Assembly: GCA_028287885.1 (NCBI GenBank)
Contig: JAQBOT010000104.1
Coordinates: 1 to 22,275 of the forward strand
DNA from: Pedobacter sp.
Lineage (GTDB): Bacteria; Bacteroidota; Bacteroidia; Sphingobacteriales; Sphingobacteriaceae
Length of the DNA: 22,275 nt
Direction: 5' to 3'
Shown: positions 1 to 10,817 of the stretch, piece after piece
Numbering within the stretch: the first letter of the stretch is position 1
Layout of the letters: every line of letters starts with the position of its first letter
Translations under genes and position numbers: made by a program
The notes under the pieces: model-generated
The model's input: the letters and a program-made list of their open reading frames with translations, nothing else
The model's database searches: none
Told to the model about the DNA's origin: nothing

Positions 1-2
1 AA

Positions 3-815
3 AAGCCTGATATCCGAAATATTGACAGATCATATTTCCGTTTTTTGAAAGATTTTAACCTCAATGATCTACAATATCTGTATTGTTCTACATTCCCGGA
101 GTTTCAAAAAACAATTCTCCAAAATGAAAATTTAGGACTCCCTGTGATCGGAGAAAGTACTATTCCTTCTTGGTTAGCAAAGGTGAAAGTTATTTTAGCT
201 GATTTAGTGGGATTCGACAAAGGGCAATACTATGATATTTTAGCAGCTAATGCCTATGCTAGACAGCTAAATGAAGAAGTGAAACCGTTAACAAAAAGGC
301 AAAAAGAGAATATAGTAAAGTATTGGAAACAAGGAGAAATTGCAAAGATACTATTTCGAAAAAACCGGCAGGTTATTGAATTAGACAAAGTAAAATCAGC
401 TGCTGTTGTAAATGAAATATCGTCGGTTCCGGTCGATAAACTTGTTGAAACAATTACTTCAAAATATAAGAACAAGGTTGTATTAGTTGACCTCTGGGCA
501 ACATGGTGTGCTCCTTGTCTGAATGCAATGCAGCGATTCAAAAGTACAAAAAGTGAATTTCTGCATAAGGATGTTGTATTTGTGTATTTAACAAACAGTT
601 CTTCCCCTCGAAATTTATGGGAAGAAAAAATTAAAGGCATTGGGAATGAACATTATTATCTGACAGACGCTCAGTGGGAATACATCATGAATCATTATGG
701 GTTTGATGCTATTCCGTCATATCTGTTATTTAATAAAGAAGGTGCCCTCATCAATAAATTTACAGCCTTTCCTGAAAACGACAAAGTTAAGGGAATGATT
801 AATCGTCTGTTGTAA
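3..815 (+). CDS. TlpA-like thioredoxin-fold protein, 5' partial
   Basis: The reading frame is open from the first bases, so the gene begins upstream of the window; the TTG at 45 is an internal leucine codon, not a start. The C-terminal third is a thioredoxin/TlpA/ResA-like domain: a hydrophobic strand (VVLVDLWATWCAPC) carries the redox-active CxxC at about 495-520, and the cis-proline motif AIPSYLLF lies near 710-730, followed by NKEGALI. The part before it is helical and charged, as in Bacteroidota TlpA-family proteins that put a variable domain ahead of the thioredoxin fold. Family members usually act outside the cytoplasm as thiol-disulfide reductants for cytochrome c maturation or protein repair. 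The N-terminus is missing, so signal peptide and location cannot be judged. The fold call is firm; the substrate is unknown. Confidence 0.88.
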   Translation, partial: KPDIRNIDRSYFRFLKDFNLNDLQYLYCSTFPEFQKTILQNENLGLPVIGESTIPSWLAKVKVILADLVGFDKGQYYDILAANAYARQLNEEVKPLTKRQKENIVKYWKQGEIAKILFRKNRQVIELDKVKSAAVVNEISSVPVDKLVETITSKYKNKVVLVDLWATWCAPCLNAMQRFKSTKSEFLHKDVVFVYLTNSSSPRNLWEEKIKGIGNEHYYLTDAQWEYIMNHYGFDAIPSYLLFNKEGALINKFTAFPENDKVKGMINRLL

Positions 816-837
816 ATGAGCAGTTTTACATTCATTC

Positions 838-874
838 AAAAAAAGCCTTTGAGATTATCCCAAAGGCTTTTTTT
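838..874. terminator. Bidirectional intrinsic terminator between the thioredoxin gene and katG
   Basis: A perfect inverted repeat pairs AAAAAGCCTTTG (840-851) with CAAAGGCTTTTT (861-872) across a 9-base loop. It has A-runs on the left and T-runs on the right, so it gives a hairpin plus U-tract on both strands. It lies between two convergent genes (stops at 815 and 923) and can serve both. Confidence 0.88.
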
Positions 875-922
875 CGTTTATCTCCCGCATCTTTCGACGG
901 AAATCTTCCGCTTGGTTGTATA

Positions 923-3594
<2,672 letters not shown>

Positions 3595-4029
3595 ATGACA
3601 ACAGTCAACCCATGGATTAACTTCAACGGAAATGCCGAAGAAGCATTTACTTTTTACAAATCAGTTTTTGGCGGAGAGTTCTCAAAGATTGTTCGTTTCA
3701 AAGACCTATCAAGCGCTGAATTTCCAGTAGCAGAAAATGATGCAGATAAAATTATGTGCATTGCTCTTCCTATTGGCAAAAACAATGTTTTGACGGCCAA
3801 TGACGTTCCCGAAGTTTTGGGCCGAACAAACGAAAACGAAAATAGGTCTAAAATATTAATTGGTACAGAAAGTCGCGAAGAAGCAGACAGGTTATTTCAT
3901 GGACTATCAGCAGGTGGAGTTATTGAAGGGCCACTTGGCGACAGTCCTTGGGATACATACGGTGGAATGTTTAGAGACAAATATGGTATTGAATGGATTG
4001 TAGAGTTCGATCCGAAGCACATTCAATAA
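3595..4029 (+). CDS. PhnB-like VOC-family protein
   Basis: A 144-residue cytoplasmic protein of the vicinal-oxygen-chelate superfamily, PhnB/YjdN-like branch (sometimes labelled 3-demethylubiquinone 3-methyltransferase domain, usually without proof of that activity). The diagnostic start VNPWINFNGNAEEAFTFYKS is followed by VFGGEF, a central IMCIALPIG strand, and the C-terminal WDTYGGMFRDKYGIEWIVEF block that closes the second beta-alpha-beta-beta-beta unit. The ATG follows an A-rich leader (AAAAAAATAAAAAT), typical of translation starts in this phylum. It stands alone, divergent from katG. The fold assignment is secure; the substrate is unknown. Confidence 0.9.
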   Translation: MTTVNPWINFNGNAEEAFTFYKSVFGGEFSKIVRFKDLSSAEFPVAENDADKIMCIALPIGKNNVLTANDVPEVLGRTNENENRSKILIGTESREEADRLFHGLSAGGVIEGPLGDSPWDTYGGMFRDKYGIEWIVEFDPKHIQ

Positions 4030-4170
4030 TAGAACACATCGTAAAAATAACTTCCTTTCTGAGACAGCTCATTGCTTGGTCTACTAATTCATTTTTTCAT
4101 GAGCTATTGCAATATTGAGCTGGCTTTATTGGTAGTTTCCCACGGATTTTATCGAGCAGAAAAGGTATAG

Positions 4171-4395
4171 TTACACTGATTGCTGAACGATTACATTCTT
4201 TCCTAGTGTCTTAAATCGGACTCCGTTTTCTTGCATAACGGTAATAGTGATATGACCTGTGATACTTGTATTTAAGTCTTGAACAATGCCAGATTTTCCT
4301 TTATGTGTTCCACCAACAACAACGCATTGATCACCATTTTTTAATTCATTTGGTTTGATAGTCATGATATTTGTACTTATAATCTTTTGCTTCAT
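4171..4395 (-). CDS. Small KOW-motif protein
   Basis: A short basic protein of 65-77 residues depending on the start. Its core, LKNGDQCVVVGGTHKGKSG, followed by IVQDLN, is a KOW motif as found in NusG C-terminal domains and ribosomal protein L24. The tail VRFKTLGKNVIVQ completes a small SH3-like barrel. KOW domains bind RNA, ribosomal proteins or RNA polymerase, so a translation or transcription role is possible but unproven. Start choice is uncertain: a GTG at 4404, an ATG at 4395 (used here, with GGGA a few bases upstream) and an ATG at 4365 that begins just before the domain are all possible. Its neighbours give no functional hint. Confidence 0.65.
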   Translation of the reverse strand: MKQKIISTNIMTIKPNELKNGDQCVVVGGTHKGKSGIVQDLNTSITGHITITVMQENGVRFKTLGKNVIVQQSV

Positions 4396-4445
4396 GCATC
4401 CCACAAAACACCAAGTTCGTGTTTAAACGGCAGACTTATTTACTT

Positions 4446-4517
4446 TGGCGTTTTTTGTGCACACTTGTGGCCATTTTCTGTGCATTCCTAATTGCCCATT
4501 TCTGTGTAGTTGTAATT
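4446..4517. repeat. Three tandem 24-bp degenerate repeats, possible IS21-type end remnant
   Basis: Units 4446-4469, 4470-4493 and 4494-4517 are contiguous. The second and third agree at 18 of 24 positions, and the first and second at 14 of 24; the shared core is TTT-nT-GTG. Multiple short direct repeats near the termini are a known feature of IS21-family elements, whose ends often begin with TGT. No istA or istB reading frame is present, so if this is an IS end it is a relic. The repeats are directly visible; the IS reading is an inference. Confidence 0.4.
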
Positions 4518-4799
4518 ACCGATTACACGGCCTAAAATATACATTCGGAATCTTTTGGGGCCCCTTTCGGAAAAGTTTTCAAGGTGTATTAATTGAAAAA
4601 CATCATAAAGCAATGTCCCCAATTTCATAAATTCCTCTGCAGGTTAATCTTTTTAAGGTGGATAACAACTTTCATTCAACTCACGATCCGCCTTTCCGCC
4701 CCTCGAAAGTAATACTTAGGATTAATTTGTAACCCAGGTTTTCATATTTGAGAAGTGGCAAATGAATTTCACCAATGCTTCTGCAGAATTATTAATAAG

Positions 4800-4837
4800 T
4801 TAGCCAACCGCAGATTATTTTAACTGCGGCTGGCCAA
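4800..4837 (-). terminator. RNA hairpin downstream of the DinB-like gene, possible terminator
   Basis: The 14-base arms at 4800-4813 and 4824-4837 enclose a 10-base AT-rich loop. Read on the plus strand there are two A/C mismatches. On the minus strand the same positions become G-U pairs, so a minus-strand RNA pairs over the whole stem. It lies about 120 bases past the DinB-like stop codon. Only a weak T-rich tail follows, so termination is plausible but not certain. Confidence 0.45.
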
Positions 4838-4959
4838 ACTTTGATGCCGTATGCTGAAAAACTACTGGGAATCAAAAGGTAACTTGAGCTTGACATGAAC
4901 CTGCTTGGCTGCCTGCATGAGGCTGTTTTAAGACTAAGTAAGTCGAAGGATGAACTTGT

Positions 4960-5409
4960 TTAATAAGAAAGGGGGATTATTTGGGCTAAGTGATGGTGTA
5001 AATGACTAACGTAGTCATCGATAAGAAATTCTAATGTTAATTTATCTCCCTCCTTATTCAAGCAAACAAAGTTCAATGCAGTATCATCTATTGAGTAAGC
5101 AATATGGTAGAAATGTTTATTTAAACTATGCCATAACATTATAAGTTCTTCCACATCATACTTCTCATAGTTCTGCACCTTTACCCATTTGCTTTGATCA
5201 TAACAGATTCGTGGCGCAGTTTCAACCTGACCTCTAATAAGACGTTGAAGATTGACAAACGCAGAATCACACAAGTGACCGAGTATTTCTTTTTTTGACC
5301 ATGTGCCCTCAAAGCGCTTTTCACATATCTCATCGTTACCTAGGTTTCTTATCTGACCAGGAACGCTATCACATAGTGATAAAATTTGCTGTAACGAAGT
5401 TTCAATCAT
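4960..5409 (-). CDS. DinB-superfamily protein
   Basis: A 149-residue cytoplasmic four-helix-bundle protein of the DinB/YfiT-like superfamily. The hallmark WSKKEILGHLCDSA near residues 37-50 supplies the first metal-ligand histidine (His45), and the C-terminal YVSHLHHHLAQI (about 133-144) supplies the other His ligands. Between them, YDQSKWVKVQNYEKYDVEEL matches the usual middle block. Members include metal-dependent thiol transferases (bacillithiol/mycothiol S-transferases, maleylpyruvate isomerase), but this one's substrate cannot be read from sequence. It lies downstream of efp on the same strand with a 114-base gap, so co-transcription is possible. The family call is strong. Confidence 0.88.
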   Translation of the reverse strand: MIETSLQQILSLCDSVPGQIRNLGNDEICEKRFEGTWSKKEILGHLCDSAFVNLQRLIRGQVETAPRICYDQSKWVKVQNYEKYDVEELIMLWHSLNKHFYHIAYSIDDTALNFVCLNKEGDKLTLEFLIDDYVSHLHHHLAQIIPLSY

Positions 5410-5523
5410 TGTACTCTTTTAAGTCTGTACCAACTTTATATGAATTAGTTTTTCAAGCTATGATTTTAACCTTCATTCCGTGTAACACACTATTATCAGA
5501 AGTTGTCGGTATAATGAGAATAT

Positions 5524-6084
5524 CTATTTCACGCGCTCTATATATTCGCCGGTGCGTGTATCTACCTTTATCTTGTCGCCCTGATTTACAAAAAGGGGAA
5601 CTTTTATTTCTACACCATTCTCTGTTGTTGCACTTTTCTGTGCGCCAGAAGAAGTATCGCCTTTAACCGCCGGCTCGCTGTAAGTAATTTCTAATTCTAC
5701 AAAGTTGGGCGCTTGTGCCATTATTGGTTCTTCACTTTCAAATGAAACGATAACGTCCATGCCTTCTTTCAGGAATTTGATAGCTGGGCCAAACAGCGTT
5801 TTTGGAATGTTATGCTGCTCGAAAGAGGTATTATCCATGATTACCATGAAATCACCATCTTCATAAAGATATTGATATTCATTGGTCTCTACACGGCAGA
5901 TCTCCACTTGTTCATCGGTTGCCAAGCGAGCCTCCACAGTTCTTCCTGTTTTTATATTGCGAAACTTATCTAAATAGAACGCTCCGCCTTTACCTGGTGT
6001 TCGGTGTAAAACCTCTGTAACAGTTACCAGTTCGCCGTTGTAACGTAAAATATTACCTACTTTAATCTCAGATGCCTTTGCCAT
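5524..6084 (-). CDS. efp: Translation elongation factor P
   Basis: Binds between the P and E sites of the ribosome and relieves stalling at polyproline stretches. The start is placed at the ATG at 6084 (MAKASEIKVGNILRYNG), giving 186 residues, the usual length. A frame extension to 6132 adds 16 hydrophobic residues that do not belong to the family. The three beta-barrel domains are recognisable: the KOW-like N-domain with loop HRTPGKGGAF, the OB domain beginning ATDEQVEICRVETNEYQYLY, and the C-terminal PLFVNQGDKIKVDTRTGEYI. The loop tip is Lys32, equivalent to Escherichia coli Lys34, which is beta-lysylated there. A TATCTTTG box 27 bases upstream may be its promoter. The stop is TAG. Confidence 0.97.
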   Translation of the reverse strand: MAKASEIKVGNILRYNGELVTVTEVLHRTPGKGGAFYLDKFRNIKTGRTVEARLATDEQVEICRVETNEYQYLYEDGDFMVIMDNTSFEQHNIPKTLFGPAIKFLKEGMDVIVSFESEEPIMAQAPNFVELEITYSEPAVKGDTSSGAQKSATTENGVEIKVPLFVNQGDKIKVDTRTGEYIERVK

Positions 6085-6419
6085 GAAAATATTGATATAA
6101 ATTTTGAGCTCAAAGATATATGAACTTATCACTTAAAGAATACAGAATTTGAAACTATTCACAACAAAGTAAGCTCCTTTATCTTTTATAAGAGCCAAAA
6201 CTAGGATCTCTACAGCTTTTTGCCTTCATGAGGTTAACCAATAACTTGAATGTTTGCTATAACCTTATCAAGGTTAGTCTGGCCGGCTGTTACTTTAGCT
6301 ATCATCATTCTGGCTCATATGTCTTCGAGGTACTGTTCTTCGAAATAGTGGCTTGATGTTTCCGTTTTTCAGTTGCCTCATAGTTTTCGTTCACTGCGAT
6401 GGTTGAAATCTCGGGTTGG
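6085..6419. other. Intergenic region upstream of efp
   Basis: 335 bases between the stop of the esterase gene and the efp start. It holds the candidate efp promoter at its low-coordinate end. A 24-codon minus-strand frame near 6236-6300 exists but has no recognisable family or leader. I see no terminator hairpin after the esterase gene. Confidence 0.5.
6111..6118 (-). promoter_or_regulatory. Candidate -7 box (TAnnTTTG) for efp
   Basis: On the minus strand this reads TATCTTTG, an exact match to the Bacteroidota -7 consensus TAnnTTTG. It ends 27 bases before the efp ATG, leaving room for a short A-rich leader. No good TTTG -33 element lies 19-20 bases further upstream, so this is only a candidate. 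Confidence 0.4.
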
Positions 6420-8621
6420 CTATGGTTCTGAAACAAAGGGACGTAATCCCTCAACAAAAAATTGATAACCTTTTTCGTTTGGATGGCACCAGTCCGATGT
6501 GACATCAGGCAACATTGTACCATCAGCCATAAGGAATTTAGGACCAACATCCACGAACGATATTTGATTTAACCTGGCGAATTCCGCCAAACCTTTATTA
6601 ACTTCTCTAATTAGCTTGCGTCTTGGATGTGTAGGGCTCTGTTCCCGTGGAAGTATCGCCATAAGGACGATCTTTGCCCTGGGAAGTTTTGAACGTAAGC
6701 GTAGACAAATTGCCTTTATACCCTCAACTATTTCCGCTGCGCTATTCATCCGGGCATTGGCAGTTTGGCTTGTATTATTTGTTCCAATATTAATTATGAC
6801 CGTTTTAGGATGAAGGCCGTTTACTTCACCGTGATCAAGCCGCCACAGTACATTTTGAGTCCGATCATATCCAAACCCAAGGTTTAATACTTTTCGGTTT
6901 TGAAACAATGCGTTGTAGGCGATAGGGCCATTTGGCTTCCGTAAACTTCCATCTCGATTGCGCACTGCAGGTTCACCACCCCCAAAATGAGTAATGCTGT
7001 TTCCGATCAAAACTATTTCGGGATTAATAGAATCTTTTACTGCTAATACTTCGGCATGGCGTGCCCACCAGTCATAACTATCCTCTTCAAGCTTCGACAC
7101 CGGATTTACGGCAGAATTTGCGGGAAGTGTATCCTTCAAATTATCCCCCAGTAGCTGAGCAAGCAAGGGGTCGAGGGCTTTAAGCCATCTGTGTGTAGCT
7201 TCAGGGCTTGGATGAAGCCAGTCAGGCATCATGGCCTTATTTACTGATCCATCCATGTTAAGAAAAACATGATTGAGGTCGGCATAGAAGACGCTCTTTC
7301 CGTCTGCGATCTTGGACACGATTTCAGAAGCCCGCTCAAGTATAAGCCGGTGCGAAGTGGGAGTGGGGCCGGAATAAGCTCCCGGGAAACAACGAAGTAT
7401 TACAATTTTAGAATCCGGTGATTTTTCCCTTACTTTTTTAACTATGGTTAAGATGCCTTCTGCAAGCTGTCCGGCGGTATGGCGGACGGGGTAATTTTTC
7501 TCGTCAACATTGTTCGTTCCGATCTCCAGAACAACTACTTTGGGAGCTTGCCCCTCCAGTTCACCATTTTCGATATTCCATATGATATTCTCGGTCCTAT
7601 ACCCGCTATAGCCAAGATTAAGTGCGTGCCGCTGTGCAAAAAACTGGTTCGATTGCGGCTGATATTCCGGTTTTTCGAGATTATTCGTGATAGAATTACC
7701 CAGCATGATAAGATTGAATTTTTCTTTTTTTACCAGTTCAAGCTTTTCTTGGTGTCTTTCGCTCGCATCACCAGGAACAGGAATTATCGCCGAGTTGGGC
7801 ATCACAGGTTGTTTTGCAGGGACACCATCAAGATATAAACGCAACAGCTGAGAAGCTTTATTTGACCTTTTCGGGTCTTGATCAAAAATCTTAGTTATTT
7901 CGGTGGAGGGTACTTTATGGAACCAGGATTGCCCATCATAGCCTTTCCAAAGTTTTGCAAACTCTTCAGTTCCAAACGTCCCAGGCTTCACATCAGTTCC
8001 GTCTGCAATACATAAAAGGCGGGGTATTGGCTTTAATGGAGGTAGGATCGCAGGGTACACGGTTCCTGGCAGCCTTTCATTTAAGTATTGGGGCGAAAGA
8101 AGGATCAAATCGTTTGGCTGCTTTTGGTCTTCTAGCGTTTGCATCACCTTGTTGGCCAGATGCCCGCCTGCAGCATATCCCAGGACGATTAACCGACTTC
8201 CGCGTAAGCCGTACTTCAGCCTGTTGGCTTGCAGCAGCTGATAGGCTTTTGAAGCATCAGTAATAGCGCTATCACGTGTTGATGTATTTCCTGACACACG
8301 ATATTCCAAAAGTGCCACATCAAGATTTTCTTTAATCAGAAAGGCGGCTGCCCGCTCGCCAGCCTTTTTTTCGATTGTTTTGTAATCGTTGCCGGTCAGT
8401 AACAATACTGTTCCTTTTGCATGACCAGCGCCGGCGTGGAACAAACGGATCAATGGCGTATTGACCTTCAAATTGCCTAAGTTATCTACGGGATTGCCGT
8501 TTTTCAAAATCCGGCCCTCAACAGATACATAGCGTATTTCAGAAGGTTTTTGCCCATAGCTGTCCGTGAATATCAGGCAAAGACACAATAGTGGAACATA
8601 AAAAGAGAATCGCATAGACAT
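6420..8621 (-). CDS. Secreted triple-domain protein: serine-less alpha/beta-hydrolase domain plus two SGNH/GDSL esterase domains
   Basis: 733 residues with an N-terminal signal peptide (hydrophobic 4-19, likely cut after about residue 23), so exported. Domain 1 (about 28-265) is an alpha/beta hydrolase resembling carbohydrate-ester and BD-FAE-type esterases. Its nucleophile elbow reads VLGYAAGGHLA, with Ala150 where Ser is expected, so it is probably inactive. Domain 2 (about 300-490) is an SGNH hydrolase with GNSIT (Ser310), LNLG (Gly337), GTNN (Asn370) and DWLHP (Asp467, His470). Domain 3 (about 535-733) repeats it: GNSIT (Ser542), LNLG (Gly582), GTNN (Asn615) and DWCHP (Asp710, His713). 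The two SGNH domains resemble the PAF-acetylhydrolase-like group and look like an internal duplication. A role in deacetylating glycans outside the cell is plausible but inferred. It lies 96 bases downstream of the ABC exporter gene on the same strand. Confidence 0.85.
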   Translation of the reverse strand: MSMRFSFYVPLLCLCLIFTDSYGQKPSEIRYVSVEGRILKNGNPVDNLGNLKVNTPLIRLFHAGAGHAKGTVLLLTGNDYKTIEKKAGERAAAFLIKENLDVALLEYRVSGNTSTRDSAITDASKAYQLLQANRLKYGLRGSRLIVLGYAAGGHLANKVMQTLEDQKQPNDLILLSPQYLNERLPGTVYPAILPPLKPIPRLLCIADGTDVKPGTFGTEEFAKLWKGYDGQSWFHKVPSTEITKIFDQDPKRSNKASQLLRLYLDGVPAKQPVMPNSAIIPVPGDASERHQEKLELVKKEKFNLIMLGNSITNNLEKPEYQPQSNQFFAQRHALNLGYSGYRTENIIWNIENGELEGQAPKVVVLEIGTNNVDEKNYPVRHTAGQLAEGILTIVKKVREKSPDSKIVILRCFPGAYSGPTPTSHRLILERASEIVSKIADGKSVFYADLNHVFLNMDGSVNKAMMPDWLHPSPEATHRWLKALDPLLAQLLGDNLKDTLPANSAVNPVSKLEEDSYDWWARHAEVLAVKDSINPEIVLIGNSITHFGGGEPAVRNRDGSLRKPNGPIAYNALFQNRKVLNLGFGYDRTQNVLWRLDHGEVNGLHPKTVIINIGTNNTSQTANARMNSAAEIVEGIKAICLRLRSKLPRAKIVLMAILPREQSPTHPRRKLIREVNKGLAEFARLNQISFVDVGPKFLMADGTMLPDVTSDWCHPNEKGYQFFVEGLRPFVSEP

Positions 8622-8717
8622 ACGCTTATATATTTAGTTGGATTATAGATCGTTCAACTAAGCCACTTACCAGGTCCACCATCTGCCGTTGTTGTCCCTT
8701 CATTAAGCTGAACTTAT

Positions 8718-10544
8718 TTATTGAACGTCGTATTGTAACTGGCTCAAATATCTGTAAAGTCCCTGCTCGTTTGCAATTAATTCCTGGTGATTTCCGGTTT
8801 CAATGATCACTCCCTTTTCTAGCACAAGTATTTTGTCAGCCTCACGGATGGTAGACAGGCGGTGAGCAATGATCACCGATGTACGACCCTTCATTAATAC
8901 TTCTAATGCCTCCTGCACCAGACGTTCTGATTCTGAATCAAGTGAGGAAGTCGCCTCATCCAATATAAGTATGGCTGGATTTTTTAGCAACGCCCTTGCT
9001 ATCGCAATGCGCTGCCTTTGCCCACCAGAGAGCTTTACGCCACGTTCCCCAACTACAGTATTGTATTCTTCAGGAAAGGAGCAGATAAACTGATCGGCAT
9101 TGGCTTTTTTAGCGGCCTGAATAATTTCATCTTTTGACGCCTCTAAATTGCCGTAAGCAATGTTTTCTAAAATAGTACCGCCAAAAAGCAACACATCCTG
9201 CGGAACGATGGCTACTTGATTGCGAATATCTGTGAGGGCATATTCGCTAGAATCTTTGCCATCAAACTGTATGGTACCGCTTTGGGGCTGATAAAATTGC
9301 AAGATCAGCGAGGCCATGGTTGATTTGCCAGATCCGCTTGGCCCTACTATGGCTATTCGCTGTCCGGCTTTGGCACTAAAGGAAATATCTTTTAAAACTG
9401 TTAGCTCTGACCGGGAAGGGTAGGCAAATACCACATTTGTAAATGACAGGTTCCCTGTGATTTTTTGTTTGATCAGGTTCTCACTGGGAATTATAGAAAC
9501 GTCTTCACCTTGTTCATCCAATATCTCCAATACACGTTCACTGGCACCAACCGCCTTTTGCATGTTTGCATACAGTTCAGGGAAACTGCCCATAGCAGCA
9601 CCAACAAAGATGGAATAGAGTATGAAAGTTGTTAAACTACCGACAGAAAGTTCGCCATGGCTTACCAGAACGGATCCATACCAAATGACGCCTACAATAG
9701 CACCAAACAAACAAAATACGATAAACGACGCGAACAAGCCGCGGAATACAGCACCTTTCACGGCTATTTTTACTACTTCACGCAGGTTTTTATCATATCG
9801 ACCCGCTTCAAATGCTTCGTTCACAAATGCTTTAACATTGGCAATGCCTTGCAGGGTTTCCTCAATAATCGTATTTGAGTCAGCCAGTTTATCTTGAGCC
9901 TGTCTTGAGAGCTTGCGAATAAATTTTCCAAATATTACAGCTATTACGATCAGCACTGGAAGCATCACCAACAGGGCCAGCGTCAGTTTAAAAGACACAA
10001 TGGTAAGGAAGGTTATACCACCAACCAGCAATACCATCTGCCTAATCATTTCGGCAAACGTGGTGGTCATCGTATCCTGAATCTGAGAAAGATCGGCAGA
10101 TATGCGGCTGTTTAGCTCGCCAACTCTGCGGTTAGCAAAAAAGTTCATAGGTAAAGTGACCAGCTTGAAATATGTATCACGCCTGATATCAGCCAGGGCA
10201 CGCTCACTTACCTGGACGAACCAAAGCACCCTGAAGAATGAAATGATAGCCTGTAAGAATAGTACGGCAAATGCCAGGGTACCTATAGCGTTAATAGTCG
10301 GTGGCAAAAACGAGTACTTTTGCTTGCCTTGTGCGGCATCAATCAGCGCGCCTAAAAATGAAGGGAATGCCAACCCCGTTAAGCTTGACAGAAACAAAAA
10401 CAGAATAGCGGCTGTAAACTTGCCGCGATATGGTTTTAAATAAGAAATGAGTCGAGCTATGCGTTTTAAACTGTCTACATTTAATTTTGCCTTCGGTAAA
10501 TCCGCCTCCGCCTTACTGCCACTGTTCAGTTGTCCTCTTGCCAT
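8718..10544 (-). CDS. ABC transporter half-exporter (TMD-NBD fusion, MsbA/multidrug type)
   Basis: 608 residues in the inner membrane, expected to work as a homodimer exporting lipids or hydrophobic compounds using ATP. Six membrane segments lie at roughly 44-64, 87-110, 166-183, 186-206, 268-290 and 298-320. They are followed by a complete nucleotide-binding domain: Walker A GPSGSGKST (401-409), Q-loop Gln449, signature LSGGQRQR (505-512), Walker B ILILDE with catalytic Glu530, D-loop SSLD, and switch His561 (AHRLST). All catalytic residues are present. A TAGTTTTG box 23 bases upstream could be its promoter. The esterase gene follows after 96 bases and may be co-transcribed. The substrate cannot be told from sequence. 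Confidence 0.95.
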   Translation of the reverse strand: MARGQLNSGSKAEADLPKAKLNVDSLKRIARLISYLKPYRGKFTAAILFLFLSSLTGLAFPSFLGALIDAAQGKQKYSFLPPTINAIGTLAFAVLFLQAIISFFRVLWFVQVSERALADIRRDTYFKLVTLPMNFFANRRVGELNSRISADLSQIQDTMTTTFAEMIRQMVLLVGGITFLTIVSFKLTLALLVMLPVLIVIAVIFGKFIRKLSRQAQDKLADSNTIIEETLQGIANVKAFVNEAFEAGRYDKNLREVVKIAVKGAVFRGLFASFIVFCLFGAIVGVIWYGSVLVSHGELSVGSLTTFILYSIFVGAAMGSFPELYANMQKAVGASERVLEILDEQGEDVSIIPSENLIKQKITGNLSFTNVVFAYPSRSELTVLKDISFSAKAGQRIAIVGPSGSGKSTMASLILQFYQPQSGTIQFDGKDSSEYALTDIRNQVAIVPQDVLLFGGTILENIAYGNLEASKDEIIQAAKKANADQFICSFPEEYNTVVGERGVKLSGGQRQRIAIARALLKNPAILILDEATSSLDSESERLVQEALEVLMKGRTSVIIAHRLSTIREADKILVLEKGVIIETGNHQELIANEQGLYRYLSQLQYDVQ

Positions 10545-10567
10545 TTATGTTATATGTTTATCAACCT

Positions 10568-10575
10568 CAAAACTA
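10568..10575 (-). promoter_or_regulatory. Candidate -7 box for the ABC exporter gene
   Basis: Minus strand TAGTTTTG matches TAnnTTTG exactly and ends 23 bases before the ATG at 10544, a spacing like that of the efp candidate. No clear -33 TTTG is seen at the expected distance. Confidence 0.35.
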
Positions 10576-10817
10576 ACGGTTAATTGTTGTGTTTGGATGA
10601 ACTTCAGGTTTATTAAGGTCGAATAGTACTACTACTTTTTCACACTTTTTATCGATTCACTTCATTAATGGTTTTTGATTTCAATTCTAAGAAATGTAAT
10701 GGTTTCAACTTAAATATTTTTTTAACAATTTATATCTTTTCTTCTTTATTGCTTTTTGCATATGCTATCTTAACCGAATTAACCAAATAAGTCAAAAAGT
10801 ACCTACAACGATTATCC

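Larger units (their letters stand above)
4405..4959. other. Gene-poor region, 555 bases
   Basis: No convincing gene is present. Two overlapping frames exist (plus 4445-4630, and a short minus-strand frame within about 4490-4630), but neither resembles a known family. The stretch holds three 24-base direct repeats near 4446-4517 and a hairpin at 4800-4837, listed separately. The repeats, together with the lack of genes, suggest a decayed mobile-element end. Confidence 0.5.

Noticed and set aside
254..640. 128-codon minus-strand frame
   Set aside because: Antisense to the thioredoxin-like coding sequence, with no recognisable domain and cysteine/phenylalanine-rich shadow composition.
45..815. 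TTG at 45 as the start of the thioredoxin-like gene
   Set aside because: The same frame is open back to base 3 with protein-like sequence (SYFRFLKDFNL across the TTG), so the gene simply begins upstream of the window.
4445..4630. 61-codon plus-strand frame (MAFFVHTCGH...)
   Set aside because: It runs straight through the tandem 24-base repeats, has no family resemblance, and a minus-strand frame of similar quality overlaps it.
6085..6132. N-terminal extension of EF-P
   Set aside because: The added residues are not part of the family, and the candidate promoter box at 6111-6118 would lie inside them; MAKASEIKVG is the standard start.
6305..6550. 81-codon minus-strand frame overlapping the 3' end of the esterase gene
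   Set aside because: Overlaps the conserved DWCHP block of the second SGNH domain in another frame; no family match and no leader.
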